From Corticium candelabrum (taxonomy: Eukaryota > Porifera > Homoscleromorpha > Homosclerophorida > Plakinidae): a DNA stretch of 64,000 nt. Positions 1 through 12,605 of the stretch are shown one piece after another. A program made the translations under genes and the position numbers. How positions within the stretch are numbered: the first letter of the stretch is position 1; each line of letters begins with the position of its first letter. Location: assembly GCF_963422355.1 (NCBI RefSeq), contig NC_085091.1:4042523-4106522 (forward strand), in the 5' to 3' direction. The notes under the pieces are model-generated. The model did no database searches. It had not been told where the DNA came from and worked only from the letters and a program-made list of their open reading frames with translations.

Positions 1-1080
1 AGGTGAAACATTGTTGCAACACCTGGTAGGCAACTTATCTCTACACTGTATAATAGACATCATAATCATTTTGCTTATATGCATAATACTTTCCATTTGT
101 TCTATTTACAGTCATGACTTTGTTTAAGAGTATGTTCACAGATTCTACCTTTTTCACACAGGAAGCTTTGTGGATTAATTAGCAGATGTTTTTATTGCTT
201 ATGTTTTGTGCAGGGTTGCCACACCTACAAATTTTTGCTGCAAAAAGCGAATTATGAAAGTTACGGGTGGTTCTACAAATACAGTAGTGGACAAATGTAT
301 TTGCCCCGTAGTTTTTTTGTTGATTTTTCATCATATTCTGGCCTACAGAATGGAAATAAGTGCTGATATGAGGATAAATTGATGAGTTAGTTTGTTTTCA
401 AAGGTTGGAATATTGTTTATGTTGAATATGCTTTGATAAGTTGTAATGTAAACTTAATTGGCTTTTAACTCGGTTGTAACGATAATCTTAAAATTGCAAC
501 AACCAACTGATTTAGACTCAATTCTGTACCAATTAGCACTATTGTGGGTCAAAATGTCCAATTTCAGTCACTATAGTAATCATAAATGGCATTCTCTGAA
601 CCGGTTTCAAAAACTGTATTGAGTCCTATCACCGGCAGAGGAATATTTTGAAGTATTTCATATCATTGTATTCTCAGATGTTGGTTCTAATTATTCGTCA
701 GGTCACTACTGACCAACCCACCTAGGTTAAAACACAAACATCCTGAAAAACCTTTGAAATTTCTTGCCCAGCAAATACTTTTGTCCACTGCTGTATATAG
801 ATCGTGGGATAAGTCCTAGCTATCTCATGAGCACAGCGTCTCCAAACTGCGTGTAGAATGTTTTATTTGTCTTTATGCCCAGTTTACTGTTTGCAGAACG
901 GTTTCTGAAATCTGAGACCGTAGTTTTGTGATCAAGCATCATGTTGACCACATTGTGGTGACCTTTTGTGTGATTCCCGGACTTCGCGAGACTATAAAAC
1001 CAAACCTAAGAAAATTTGGAGGCATCTAGAATATATCTTAGCTAAGACATTAGTAGCTTCTTCTTATGGAGGATTATAAG

Positions 1081-2163
1081 CAGGGTTCAAAAACCGGTCG
1101 CCAAGTTGCCAAAGGCGATCTCTGTCACAGGAATGGTGACTAGTCAAGCCTAGGAAGTCGCCATGCCGTAGGAATGGTAAATTATGACGAATGTAGACTT
1201 TTCAGATTTCCGTAGTAGGAGCTTGAAAACTAGGAGGCGTAATCTGGGTACACAGAAACCTCAACTTTGCCGTCTACATGAATGTAAACTGTCCACCCGT
1301 GTGTTCCGCGATCTTAATGTGCTGAAGCATGTGCACAAGGAATGACACTTACCTGCACCGGGGTAACACTTAGGTGATAGGCTCGATTTTGACTAGCTTC
1401 CCGTACAATGGCGTGCATTCATGAGCAGCACTTACCAAACTTGAAATGTGCAACAGAAGTCAAAGCCAGAGAAATTCTAGCCGAGACCAGCGAATACCAA
1501 TATTTCTGGAAGTCAGCTACTAGTTTCTTGTATCGGTTCCAACTAGATTTGCTGGCTAGTGATCTAATACCAGACAATGCTCCTGCAAATCTGCTTCCAG
1601 TAGCTGTGGGCGCAGACGGAAACTACCTCTATCTTTCTCTATCTTTGCTTTTTGCGGGGCACAAAAATTGCCATCAAGAACTACGGCTTCGCACTGTTCT
1701 TGAGCTCATGCTCAATTACATCAGTTGCTGCAAGGAATGCACTGACAAGGTGTCAATGGAGTCTGGCTTCTCTCTGCCTCACAATCTATTTGTCTAGTGT
1801 TACTTATGGTAAGAACTTCAAGTATGAGAATAACGAAATATGGCAAGTGTGCATGATGTCTGCAAAAAGAGACCGTGGCCTTAGTGTAACAAACTGTTGG
1901 TCAGGTGGTCAGTTTATAAACTTCAGAATGTTCAAACCCTTGAACCTAGATATTAATCTAGGGAATGAAGCGCCTTCTGTGCCTGCATGTAGTCATCATA
2001 CTATTGAACTAGGATGAGTGTAACAAAAAGTAAGTAGCTATAAGACTGTTTGACTAATAATTCTAAGCATCACAAGTAGGCATGGCCACATACATTTATT
2101 AAGGGGCGTGGCATAATAAGAATTGCTTTTCCAGCCAACATTTCTTCGGTTTTTCGAACCCTG
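1081..2163 (+). mobile_element. OTU-type transposon, copy 1 (nested)
   Basis: The element begins CAGGGTTCAAAAACCGG at 1081 and ends CGGTTTTTCGAACCCTG at 2163, an imperfect inverted pair. The same CAGGGTTCGAAAA ends bound two other elements in this window (21536-22920 and 28296-29991). It carries a diverged OTU-like reading frame at 1408-1797. It sits entirely inside the 211-2858 element and is therefore the younger insertion. The superfamily is not recognised with certainty. Confidence 0.55.
1408..1797 (+). pseudogene. OTU cysteine-protease-like fragment, probable catalytic Cys lost
   Basis: This open frame of 129 residues contains GADGNYLYLSLSLL followed by a HxELRxRTVLELM segment. The layout resembles the OTU/vertnin-like motif DGNCL(F/Y)R.(V/F)S, in which Asp and Cys are catalytic. 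Here the expected Cys is Tyr (NYLY), so no protease activity is expected. The related copies at 21536-22920 and 28296-29991 keep DGNCLFRSFS. The frame runs out soon after the motif, so this is a fragment. It belongs to the transposon around it. The OTU call rests on one motif and is moderate. Confidence 0.45.
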
Positions 2164-2858
2164 ATGAGGTGTTGAGCATAGAAAATCCAGCACTTTGACT
2201 CGGAATGAAGATCCAAACGTGTAGCAAGTACACACATTAAAGCAAGCACGGTGCGAGTGATTTGTGTTTTATAGATTAGGCAAAACAGTACAGTACTGAA
2301 TGCTTTAGTTCGAAAAAGACAGTTTGCAATGGTGGAATTGTCTCACTAAACAGTAGTGGGTGTGGTTCCTAACAATATTGTAAAACGTGTTATTTTTGGT
2401 GTTTTGAAGTTTTGGTATTTCAGAAGCAAATACCTTTTGGTGTAACCTAGTTTTGGTAAGGCAAGGCATAGATTTGGTGTGGCAGAAGTAGATGTGATTT
2501 TGGGCATCACGTGAGATCCAGTACTGCTTGCCCACTACGTATAGTGTCATGAACATGGTGCACCTTAGCTCTTGCATTTGTGGGTTACACTGAGGAGACT
2601 TGTTTCTCCAAGCATGTGGTTCTCATCACTATGTACAAAACTTCCTGGAGTTTGTGAAGTATCTGGGTTACTTTAATTCTATTGATGCCTTCTGCACGTG
2701 ATGTACAGTACTTAGAAAATTTTAGGTAAAGAAAAGTTACGCCGAATTTATCAAAAATAGAATAACACCAAAAATGATATGTTATACCATAGCAGGTGGG
2801 CATGCCGCCACCAGTGACATTCGACTAATTTTTGTTTTAAAAAAGTGTGGCAACCCTG

Positions 2859-3972
2859 CTTGTGTTACATGATGCATGAATGTCAAGTGAGTGTATGCTA
2901 TCCCTTTACTAATCTGTTCAGTCTGTAATGTTTTGATGATGATGATATGTTGGAATTTGTAGAGAAAACAAAGTGAAAGTCATTTGAATTTCAATTAAAA
3001 ACTTGATAGTAACAACTTGTTTTAGTTTTGATGTTTGGACTCCATTTAGAAGAACTGTGAGCTGAGTAAAAAATTATACCTGTCAAAATCTGCTATACGT
3101 TCTGTGAATGTACAATGAAGTGTAATTGCATACTGGTGGATTTTTTGATGCTTTTAATTCAGATGAATACCGTGTTGGAGAATGTCGTAACTTTGTGAAA
3201 CACACATTACAATGTAGATTTTGCAATACAACATAACGAAGTCAAATGCAGTGTGGAAGATCAGTTCTTTGGTGTATTGGTGTATAACATCACATAATAT
3301 TGGACATGAACCAGGAATTTTGATGTCATCGTCAAGTTTGACTGACCAAAGAACATTTACTCATCCTAGGCAGCATTAAAAATCTTTTTGCTTAAAGAAT
3401 CAAAATGTCAGTAAGTATATACAAGAAACTTGCGTTTCCACATGGTCCAGGTTTATCTATGTCAGCAGTAAGGGCTGGTTATGCTAACCAAGGCATAGAG
3501 GAACAGAGCAAATGGTTTGTTCAGTTAGGGTTTTGTTCATTGAGGAAGTGCTTGTTACAGAGAGCAACCTGAGTGGAAATAATTGAGTGAGGCATCTAAA
3601 GACATGTACTTCAACAACTGAGTGCAACAATTTTAGCTAGAGTTGTTTAGAAGATCATTGTGCCCAATTTTTTTGTTTATCTAAAACTGATATTGGTGTT
3701 GAAACGAGTGTTTTGCATTCTAAAGGCGGTCCTAGTAGTTTCTGATCCTGTGAGCCAAAACAAAGTCAACACTGACCACTAGGATTGAAACAGCAATATA
3801 GTCATTGAGTTAGCCTGATGTATTATTAATGAAATTTTAGTGTTCCAGCCAAAATCCGAAGAGGCATTGCGCTGCTTGATCGGGTGGGTGTGGCCAGTTG
3901 GTAGTCTTACATCACGCCCTCTCCAGCCGTCATACTTTTTGACCAGGAAATGTAGTGTGCAAACATATGTTA
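2859..3972. other. AT-rich stretch, nothing recognised
   Basis: About 1.1 kb of AT-rich sequence with no long open frame, no clear terminal repeats and no RNA gene that I can recognise. Confidence 0.5.
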
Positions 3973-4730
3973 ACCTTGAGTGTCCAGCTGGTTGTTCCCC
4001 CTCCCCCTTGCCAGGAGGAGAAAGACCAGCTAAAGACATTTGCCACTCAAACAAATTTATGACTTTCTGTCGTTTAATCCTCCAGTCAGAGTGCCTTGTT
4101 TGTGTATCCACGATAGGGGTGCACCTTGTTATTGGCGCTTTGCTAATGTCATTTTGCTCTGACACACCTTATCTAGTCTCGAAACATGCCATCCAAGTCT
4201 TACAAACAACAGTCAACTTTTTTCAGTGTTTCTCGTTTTGTGTCTCTCGTTCTAAGACAAAGGTCAACGAAGGGTTGACCGACTGCAACCTGCAACCTTA
4301 TCAAATCGTAGCTTTGCACGTTTCTCTGCTTTGAGTGCAGATGCCATGCTTTGTAGATAGTCTACTCGTTCAATGCATGCGACGTACGTCACCCTCAGCA
4401 ACTAGAAATCGTTTTGCCTGCACTACCTATTTCTTGAAGTAAGAAAAGGAAGGAAAAGAAGACGACATGCAGGTGCAATTCACACAGTAATGAAATGTGG
4501 TATCAGTTGAGGGATTTACTGCTCAGTTACAAATTACATCTGCAGAGAGCCAATAGTGACGATGTTCATCACTATCACAATAGTTATTGTGGATGTGCAA
4601 ACATCAACTAAATTGTAGGATCCTGATTGGAGAATAGACAGTCATGCAGCAGTTTACTTTGAGTCACAGACGTCTCCAGCCGGTCTTTTCTTCTTTTAGG
4701 GGAAGATGGCCGGCTGGACACTTGAGCCTA
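3973..4730. mobile_element. MITE-like element with GTGTCCAGC inverted ends
   Basis: The left side reads CTTGAGTGTCCAGCTGG near 3976 and the right side GGCCGGCTGGACACTTGAG ending near 4728, forming inverted ends of about 17 bp with few mismatches. Each end also carries a second, inner GTCTxxAGC(C)GG-like arm, so each terminus can itself fold into a hairpin. The interior has no convincing coding sequence. This looks like a short non-autonomous DNA transposon. Confidence 0.4.
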
Positions 4731-5520
4731 ACAAGTTGTAAAGTGGTCAATATGTGGCCTATCCTCTTCTAGTACGATATCAGTTTTATTGCACTACCTG
4801 GACCGGATCCTGAGATCTATGAAGTGTCGTCATTGTCTAAACGGCCATTGGTAAATAATTATTTCTTGCATGAAATACAATGCATTGAGACCAAGGCACA
4901 GCGCTGTGCATTGCTCAAAGAGCGTAGCTGGCACACTGAAGTAGTGTGGGGTACCTGCTTGGACAGTTAGAAATGAACTATGGCAACGGTTCGTTTGTCT
5001 TTGGCTCCTGCTAATGGCAATCATCCACCTTTCACTGTTAGCAAGATTAAAGGTTTATTATTATTATTAAAGGGCTACTGCAGTGCAAAATCAAATTGTT
5101 TTTGTAGTTCGTGGGCCAATTGCGAAAAGGCTTCAGAAAATGCCGCCCGTGCACCCCTTGGCAAACCAATTTTTGGCACTTGTAGCTTGCCGTATGACTT
5201 TAGATGTTTGAAAATATCTATGTTTGGCGAGACAGATCGCGTCCGATCACCTAGAAAAATACCGTTTTGTAAATTAGCCGTGCAACAATGAAGCCTAACG
5301 TGCGTTACACTATACGAGGCAAATCGCTTACGTTTTGCCGGTTTCTGCTACCTGTAGGTTACTGTGAAGCATCCGGCACGTTACCTCTTGCAATTACGTG
5401 ATAAATACGGCTGTAGAAACTCTAATTTGTTCCAAGAGGTGACGTCAACAGGATGTGAGGAGGCGTACTTTGACCTTTGTACCTGTAGTACTGCACAGAT
5501 GTACACAAATATTGTACAGT
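4731..5520. other. Non-coding stretch upstream of large transposon copy 1
   Basis: There is no recognisable gene. The segment from about 5057 (a TTATTATTATTA run followed by AAAGGGCTACTGCAGTGC) resembles the end of a DNA transposon, but no matching opposite end was found by eye. Confidence 0.3.
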
Positions 5521-5744
5521 GTAGTGCAGTTTGTGTAGTTTCAGTAAACCTTACCAATAACATGATGCAATTGAAACTCCTTAATTAACTTCTATGACGC
5601 TGCAACCAGGAGAACAGCTAGATGCAGATACAGAGTGCAAGCTAGCCTAGACTGCACTGCACTGGCATACTAGAACTCTAGTAAAATCGTTTAGTTTGTG
5701 TAGTGTCAGTGAACCGTACTGATTAGGTGATGTAATTGAAGCTA
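5521..5744 (+). repeat. Direct repeat of about 50 bp ahead of transposon copy 1
   Basis: A block starting GTTTGTGTAGTTTCAGT near 5528 recurs, diverged, as GTTTGTGTAGTGTCAGT near 5695, about 167 bases later. The second copy lies just upstream of a TATATATAT run at 5752-5760. The pair may belong to the subterminal or promoter region of the transposon that follows. Confidence 0.4.
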
Positions 5745-5751
5745 CAGCTTC

Positions 5752-5761
5752 TATATATATA
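5752..5761 (+). promoter_or_regulatory. Possible TATA box of large transposon copy 1
   Basis: A TATATATATA run lies about 100 bases upstream of the ATG at 5860. The second copy of the family has TATATATAAA at a comparable place (about 18068) ahead of its ATG at 18130. The parallel placement supports a core promoter. It remains a sequence-only inference. Confidence 0.35.
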
Positions 5762-5859
5762 CAAAGACACTCTACGAGAACAGATCAGATAAGACCACGA
5801 TCGCGAGCTAGCTAACTAGTGCTTACTCTGAGGACGTGATTTTTTAATTTGCTTCTCCA

Positions 5860-8800
5860 ATGGAAACGGAAACAGACCGAGAAGACAACGACCCAGAGTA
5901 TGTACGATCTCCAAGGAAGCGTAGGAAACAGAGGCGTCTATCTAGAAATGTTGATACTTGTGTTGTTGAAACTCCAGCAGCATCTGCGAATTGCGGTAAT
6001 AATCCTCAGTTGGACAGATCGCAAAAAAGAACAAGCAAACGTCTTGATGTTCAATTTCAAACGGATCCCAGTCTGTGCATTATCTGCCAGAAAGAAAAAC
6101 GAGGTCGAGCAAAGAGACAGCAAAGACAGACGCTGTACTGAAAAGTTGACAACTTGCACAAGTCTTCATGGTACACTACACTACGCAATGCTGCAACTTT
6201 ACGAGATGACCAGCGACTGCTGGTATACCTTGTAGGTGACGATGATGTAGCTGCAGACGTGAAATACCATAGGAGTTGCTATAAACGATACACAAATAGG
6301 AAAGATCTAGAAAAACTAATAGACACCGAAGAAGAGCAATCTAGTCCATATTCCACACATCAATGACATTTTTAGCTATTCTTGGCAAGCGTTTTGGAGA
6401 TGCTGGGCTTAGGGATATTTTACTTGAAACAGGAGTTGTAAGTGCGGGATCAGTAGACGGTGTCCTTAATGGCAAGCACTAACCGGGCTATTCGGGCACA
6501 CAAGACAGTTGCTGAAGCGTTGTTTCGTGTTCACTGGTTACAGTTTGAGGAACATATAAAGACTGCTCAACTTGATCTGCTAGTTTTCAAGGAGCTAATG
6601 AATGAGGTTCGTACGCAATTATCACCGACATCAATTGCTTCAGTTCTTTCTAGTGACAAATTTAAGGCAATCGAGTCGTGTTACCGTCAATTTTGTTCCA
6701 TAAGTGTATCCCCAACAGCTTCACTATGGACGTCGTACATAGACATGATATTCCTACTGCTAAGATTTGTTCGTGCAACACGTGAAGCTCAATGGGATTT
6801 GCATCTGCAGTGTATTCGTGAAATCTTGCCGTGGACTTTTGCATATGATCGTGTCAACTATGCTCTGTTATTTGTCAGTTTACTATTATGAGATGAGCTG
6901 TTTGCCAGTAACTCATCCAGATGCATATAACTAGATGCAACGTGGTGAGTTTGCAGTACAAAGGTCAGACCGTTCCTTTTCACGAGTTGCCGTTGATCAT
7001 GCTATATAGTAGAGCATAAACCGAGACATGAAGACTAGTAGAGGTGTTATCGGCATTAGTCAGCAAACTGGGGCTGTGCATCGGTGGATTCTAGGTGCCC
7101 ACTATCGATCATCGTTTACACGCCAGTGTAGACAACTAGCTGCTCGTTTTCCAAAGAAACTGATGATGCACTTGACGCAACTTTGGCAAGTCAACAGCTG
7201 TCAGCAGAATCACGTAAAGACGAAAACGATGTTAAGACTGAATGCGTTTCTTGACTGCTTAGGAGTTTAATCTGTTCGCTGATAAATCGGATGATTTCGT
7301 CGGTCTTTGCTCTGGAGTAACCGCTCCCTGTGAAGTAAAAGATGATCTCTTATTGGCTTGCAGCAAGGGCTAGGCAAAAATGACCCAGTTCTTTCAACAA
7401 CGTTTGCTTAACGATGATGTAGACTTTTTTGGCGTCTTAGAGAAACTAAAGTTGAAAACGTTTACAACTGTGCTGCATCCACCAAAAGCAAAAAGCAAAA
7501 AGCATTCGTTCAGTGGTACCTCGATCCGACAGATCATTGTTTTCACGACTGATAGTTGTAATCCAGACAAGATCATTAAAGCTTGAAGAGGTGTTCTGCT
7601 TTGAACTTAGCGCTCTTCCGTGGTCACTAGTTACTGTTGATGGAGGGCTTCAAAGACAGCCAAGTCCAAGATGATATCTTTACTGGAAAAATACCTCACT
7701 CATATACAATTTCCATTAAATTCTACAGTGATACTTGACGAAATGGCTCTTCTACAAGCTAGCACTCATTCCGGAACAAGTTACGCTCATCTTGCTCTTC
7801 AGCTCTTTACTTGCATTACCCAAGGTACTCATACTGGAAATCGGATTGACTTCATGATTGATCGTTATCCAAATTTATCAATCAAAAATTTGGGAGAGAA
7901 ATTGCTGCACATCATTTGTCACGCCTGCTGTGATCCAAATACAGCATCGTCACCAGAAGCTTCCTCGCGACTGGAAAAGGTTCTTGGCAGCTGCAGCAAA
8001 TAGAATTGCTCTTGTTGATTTTCTGTTTAAGGAATGGCAGCTCCCAGAATACGCACGTCTCCTTAGTGGCAAGTGTGTATTTGTGTGTCATGGCAGCAAT
8101 TGCTCAAGGTTTACTACAAACGATGCTGTGACGATCACTGAACAATTGATTCCACCACTTTCGTGCAGTGCAGAAGAAGCGGACACCCGAATGTTTTTGC
8201 ACGCCAACCATGCAGCAAACACGGAGCATCTCGCATTGTCATCTGTTCACCAGATAGCGACGTTTTAGTGATAGGCTGCTCTGTCGCACATCAGATCCCA
8301 GCAGAGATAATATGGCAGACAGGTACAAAAAATCGAAGGCGCTGCATCAGCATGACAGCTATTGCTTGTTCACTAGGAGAAGATGTGTGTAAAGCACTTC
8401 CGAGATTGCATGCCTTTACTGGATGCGACAACACTAGTGCTTTCTTCGGCCAGGGAAAAAGCACAGCTTTTGAACTTGTCAAAAATGGAACTTGGCACGC
8501 TACGCAAGAACTGGGATGTCAACCGACAGTTTCTTGTGAACTGCTCCGACTCTGAGGATTTACATGTAAGATGTACAGTAAGAAGATTTTTGCAAATGGT
8601 GTAAACAATCTCCGGTACAAGCTTTGGGTGCAGAATCCTTCCAATGACTCAATGCTGCTACCTCCCACAATTGATGCCCTCAGTCATCATGTAAATAGAA
8701 CAAACTATCAAGCACTTTTGTGGCGAAACGCTATGATAGCAGACTATCAAGCACCTACACCAAATGGCTGCGGCTGGGAAGTCAAAAAATTCCTTGCTCA

Positions 8801-9050
8801 ATATCGTATGGATGACAAATCCGCCAGCTCCTGCAGCATTGTTACAGCTTACTCGTTGCAGTTGTGCCAAAGGTTGCGAGACCAGACGTTGCTCCTGCGT
8901 GAAGAGCTCTTTCCTTGCACTGCAGCATGTACATGCGTGGACTGTAAGAATGACAAACCTATCAATAAATCTAGAGAAGATGACGGCGACGGTGATGAAT
9001 GTGAAGCCACTTGTAGACTTACAATGAACAGCAGCAGTGATAGTGAGTAA
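5860..9050 (+). pseudogene. Large DNA-transposon protein, decayed (XPG/PIN-like plus CXC motif), copy 1
   Basis: Consecutive open pieces in all three forward frames spell one long protein. Its order is: a basic N-terminus; a CIICQK zinc-knuckle-like motif (near 6080); KYHRSCYKRYT (near 6265); an alpha-helical region with WTFAYDR; GAVHRWILGAHYR; an XPG/PIN-nuclease-like region with EEADTRMFLHA, CSPDSDVLVIG and LHAFTGCDNTSAFFG (8170-8460); then TRCSCAKGC and RRCSCVK, a CXC/tesmin-like cysteine array near 8850. Damage includes an in-frame TGA at 6139 after LY, further stops, and frameshifts, for example within HYNRAIRAHK near 6480 and inside the CXC array. An XPG-type nuclease with a Cys-rich motif recalls the Academ superfamily; that assignment is my inference. 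Copy 2 lies at 18130-21350. Confidence 0.6.
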
Positions 9051-9143
9051 TTAGACGTTGTAGCGGTACAGAGAGACTCTAGAGCCCTCTCCACATATAT
9101 CATATATTTGATCTCCTAATGTAATTGATCAAACTTCTGTTTT

Positions 9144-9149
9144 AATAAA
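9144..9149 (+). terminator. Possible polyadenylation signal AATAAA
   Basis: AATAAA lies about 95 bases after the last stop of the 5860-9050 transposon gene, a plausible place for its 3' processing signal. Confidence 0.35.
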
Positions 9150-9568
9150 GCTTATCAACCATACCTAAAAGTTTTTAAATGCAAACCACACTTGTTTTTG
9201 CATTTTAAACCTTTTTTAATTTTTAAAAAACAGTTAATTTAAAGAACCCTGTTTTCATCAACTTTGGACGCTCTGATGCAAAAATAGACTTAATTTTCAT
9301 AATCAACGCAAAAAAGTGCATATGATAGGCTAGAAAGTAATTGGTTTGCCATGGGATGCACAAAAAAGTCACAATTCTGGACTTGGCCCACGGACTATTG
9401 AGTTAAATTAAAAGATCTACATATGTGTACTTTAGAAAAAATAAAATTAGATTTTTTGCGAATGTACTGAGCAGTTGAAAGTTACTTCCGTTATCCATTT
9501 CCGGAATTGGGCGAATTAGCACATTGACATCATTGGAGGCACCCTATCCATTGTTGTGATATTCGAGT

Positions 9569-9923
9569 ATGGTGCAGTGGCGTGTTTTAGCAGGCTGTAA
9601 GAATTCTAGTCAGTCTGGACTTAGTGTATTTCGGTTTCCGAAAAATCTATAGCTTTGTAAAAGTTAGGAAAAACAAGTTTGACGAACAAGACTGGCAAAG
9701 TCCAACAGAGCACAATGGAATCTGCAGCTGTCACTATGAAGAACACTGTTTTGAGAAAGAGTGTAAGTTGTTTCAAAGCTTTGGACTCAGCAGCAAGAAG
9801 AGAAAGCTACAGTCTGATGTAGTACCAACCATTTTTGTATGGCAGGCTGATTTTGGAAGTGCCTGCACTCCGCAACCGGCCCGGAAGAAGAAGAGGCTTG
9901 GCTTCGAGAAAGAGCTAGAGTAA
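9569..9923 (+). pseudogene. THAP zinc-finger fragment with a frameshift
   Basis: From the ATG at 9569 the frame gives MVQWRVLAGCKNSSQSG then LSVFRFPKN, which matches the start of a THAP domain (GC.N, F.FPK). The frame then hits a stop. The adjacent frame continues with RKNKFDEQDW and ICSCHYEEHCFEKE, the Cys/His end of the C2CH zinc finger. The two halves are one base out of register near 9645. The first zinc Cys is not obvious. A basic stretch, SSKKRKLQ and ARKKKRLG, follows. THAP domains bind DNA; this one is broken. It lies inside inverted repeats, so it is transposon-derived. Confidence 0.55.
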
Positions 9924-10265
9924 GCGCAGTTGCTTGTTGGTCACCAAAATGAACAAATAAGTAATCGTTTCACTTTCAGTTGTTGGAAGAAGCTCTTGTC
10001 TCTGTCGAAGAAGAGAGACATGAACATTCACAAACTGCCATGTTTTTGGAAAGCGAAATTTACAATGGAACACTTACTATGAGTTATGTATTACTCATGT
10101 GCAGACGGCTGTAGCACATGTTCTTGTCGATACTGATAGTACACTGTTTGCGGTACAGTACCCATACGTCAAGACAGTTGGAACGAAAACTAGGGTGATC
10201 TACGATGCACTGCAAACTAGCATCGTATTCTCTCATTCTGGAGAGAACTTCTGAGATGTCGTTGC

Positions 10266-10383
<118 letters not shown>

Positions 10384-10979
10384 CACACTTGCACAATACT
10401 CATGATTATAGTCACCGCAATCACATCTAGCGGAGTCATTTTGTGTACAGCTGTCGGCAACTTCCGCTTCTGCATAATAGGACTTACCCGTGACATGTCA
10501 GACAGCCGTTCACTGCATTCGTCAACATCGGCAGATGAGGGCAATCATCAGTAGATGCACTGCCAGCAAGTGGCTCAAACATACACGGTTTCACAGATCC
10601 AAAGTCTTCTGCTGCATTCAGATGACGATGTCAACGGACTGAGATTGCCCTCTTGTGTGCTCTAGCACTTCGCTCAACGAAGAATGCGACGACGACGAAT
10701 CCTTTGAATCGCTTTCTGAATTCCTACGCGTAGCAAGGTTGCTGCAACGTGCCGTTTCTGAATCACTTGCCATATTAATTAGTAGGTATGATAGCACTAC
10801 TTTGCCTCCACTGACATCAGCGTGCTAACACCACCCCATTCCGGAAATAGTATTTTGGAAGTAGCTTTGGACTGATCTCATTCTCTCAAAATGCCTGTTA
10901 AAAATTTAATTATATTTTTCTAGACTAGACACATGTAGGTCTTTATTTTAGCTTTAAAAATAATTTTTGATTTTGCCCT

Positions 10980-11085
10980 TTAATTAATTAATTAATTAAT
11001 TATGCAAATAGTAATCAATTCTAATAGTACGCAGCAGCCATATGCAAATAATGTAATCAATTCTAAAACTATGCAGCAGCCATAT
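10980..11085. repeat. AATT run and a two-copy 40-bp tandem repeat
   Basis: A short AATT tetranucleotide run (about 10980-11002) precedes two copies of a unit reading TATGCAAATA, then GTAATCAATTCTAA, then GCAGCAGCCATA. No gene is visible in the flanking sequence up to the MITE at 11248. Confidence 0.6.
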
Positions 11086-11247
11086 TGCTGTGGTAATTTC
11101 TCTGTTTTACAGCATGCGCAAAATCTGGATGGCGGCACTTTTTGGTTTACTGGTTTTTAATATATAAATGACCTATGTGACCATGAACAAAAGTACTAGA
11201 TTGTCCCACAGACACTTCAAAGTTCAGGACTGTTGGTGCTTAATTAA

Positions 11248-11638
11248 AGCTCTGTCCACATTAGACCAGAATGGATTGCGATCCGATCGAGATAGCAAGC
11301 GTCCACACTGCACTTTGAAACGATACCTCCGCCTCATTTTCAGTATCATGTGACTGATGACCAATGTGTACGTGTGGGTTCTTTGCTTGTGGAAAGTGTT
11401 AATACAGTGAGGTAAGGTGAGCGAGAACAAAGGCAAGTGAGGAGAGTTAGATGTTCTGACTACATGCTTAGCATATGTGGAGGTAACGCTCATTTTCTAA
11501 TTGGATTCAACCGATTGCGATCGGATATTGATCAAAACCACCTGATGTGGATTGGATTTGTCTTGATCGGATTGCGATCCAGTTGCAAGTGTGGAAGTTG
11601 TGGTTGGATCGCGATCCAGTTGCCTGTGTGGACGGGAC
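11248..11638 (+). mobile_element. Palindrome-rich MITE (GATCGCGATC family), copy 1, between TTAA sites
   Basis: The ends are AGCTCTGTCCACA on the left and TGTGTGGACGGGAC on the right, directly flanked by TTAA at 11244-11247 and 11639-11642. The interior holds several matches to the palindrome GGATCGCGATCC or the related GATTGCGATCC, spaced near both ends. An inverted relative is at about 61423-61806 inside gene C. TTAA flanks suggest a piggyBac- or Kolobok-type mobiliser. There is no coding capacity. Confidence 0.6.
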
Positions 11639-11642
11639 TTAA

Positions 11643-12432
11643 GCAATGGTATATTTGAGGCAAAAGTGACTTTTTTTCTACTTTTGCTTTATTGTGGCAT
11701 TTCTTTTGTGGCATACTGAACGAGCCGTGAAGTTTATTTTCACACTGTTGATACTAAATATAGAGAGAATCACACTTTCATCACTTCTCTTCACTCATTG
11801 TTAGCTGACCAGTGCATGCTCACATGTGATTTACCTGTACTTACCAGCTGCAGATATCAGATGATTGAGAGTGCATTGTGATTTTATAGATACCGTATTC
11901 ACTTGTAATATCGCCCATACGAAAGTAATGTCCATGTTTGTAGTACACCCTTGTGCAGCAGGTCAGGACTTCCTGCACAAAAGAAATGCCCATGCTCAAA
12001 TATATGCTTAGATACTCATGCATGCGCAGAATAGACGAAAGGTGTTTGCAGAACAATCACCTCCATGTGTGTGCGTTTGATAAGCTGGTCAGTGTTGAGT
12101 GAAAGTGCTTACCGCTACACTCATTTCTTTTTTGCAATGACTGATACTGATGCTGTTGACGGGCTGAAGGGTGACAACTCCGGTTTTTATGTGTAATGTT
12201 TAGTGGTTGCGTGTATGTTGATGCTGTGGCAATGCCAGTATTTTTGATCTTGCAAACGGGTAATTGCAGGCATTCGTAGTATTTCTGTCTTTGACTGTTT
12301 AGATGATGACTGGTCGAATGACAGCATTTTGTAACCATGTACACGTCTGGAACCAAAATAATGCCCAGTCCTTTTATACGCCTTGAAACAAAGTACTTTT
12401 TATAAGTCCATGGCTTTATTACAAGCCAATAT

Positions 12433-12436
<4 letters not shown>
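11643..12436. other. Non-coding stretch
   Basis: No gene, inverted ends or RNA recognised in about 0.8 kb between the MITE and the TG array. Confidence 0.4.
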
Positions 12437-12531
<95 letters not shown>

Positions 12532-12605
12532 TGTGAACGCATGCGTGCATGTGTGTGGTGTGAACGCATGTGTGTGCTTGTGAGTGCATGCATGTGTGTA
12601 TGTGT
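12437..12605. repeat. (TG)n microsatellite with a degenerate tail
   Basis: A perfect TG run reaches 12530. It is followed by a degenerate GTGTGAACGCATG unit (twice) and mixed TG/CATG sequence to about 12605. Confidence 0.9.

Larger units (their letters stand above)
211..2858. mobile_element. DNA transposon remnant with 14-bp inverted ends, host of a nested element
   Basis: The left end CAGGGTTGCCACAC at 211 is matched by its perfect reverse complement ending at 2858. Both ends start CAGGG, common among cut-and-paste elements. No transposase is recognisable inside. The interior holds AT-rich sequence and a second transposon at 1081-2163, so this looks like an older non-autonomous element that was later hit. 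No convincing target-site duplication is visible, though TTGT occurs beside both ends if one more base is added to the TIR. The superfamily is not assigned. Confidence 0.5.

Noticed and set aside
3840..4334. 164-codon frame opposite a 128-codon minus-strand frame
   Set aside because: It overlaps the inverted end of a MITE-like element, has no domain, and both strands are open, which is typical of chance.
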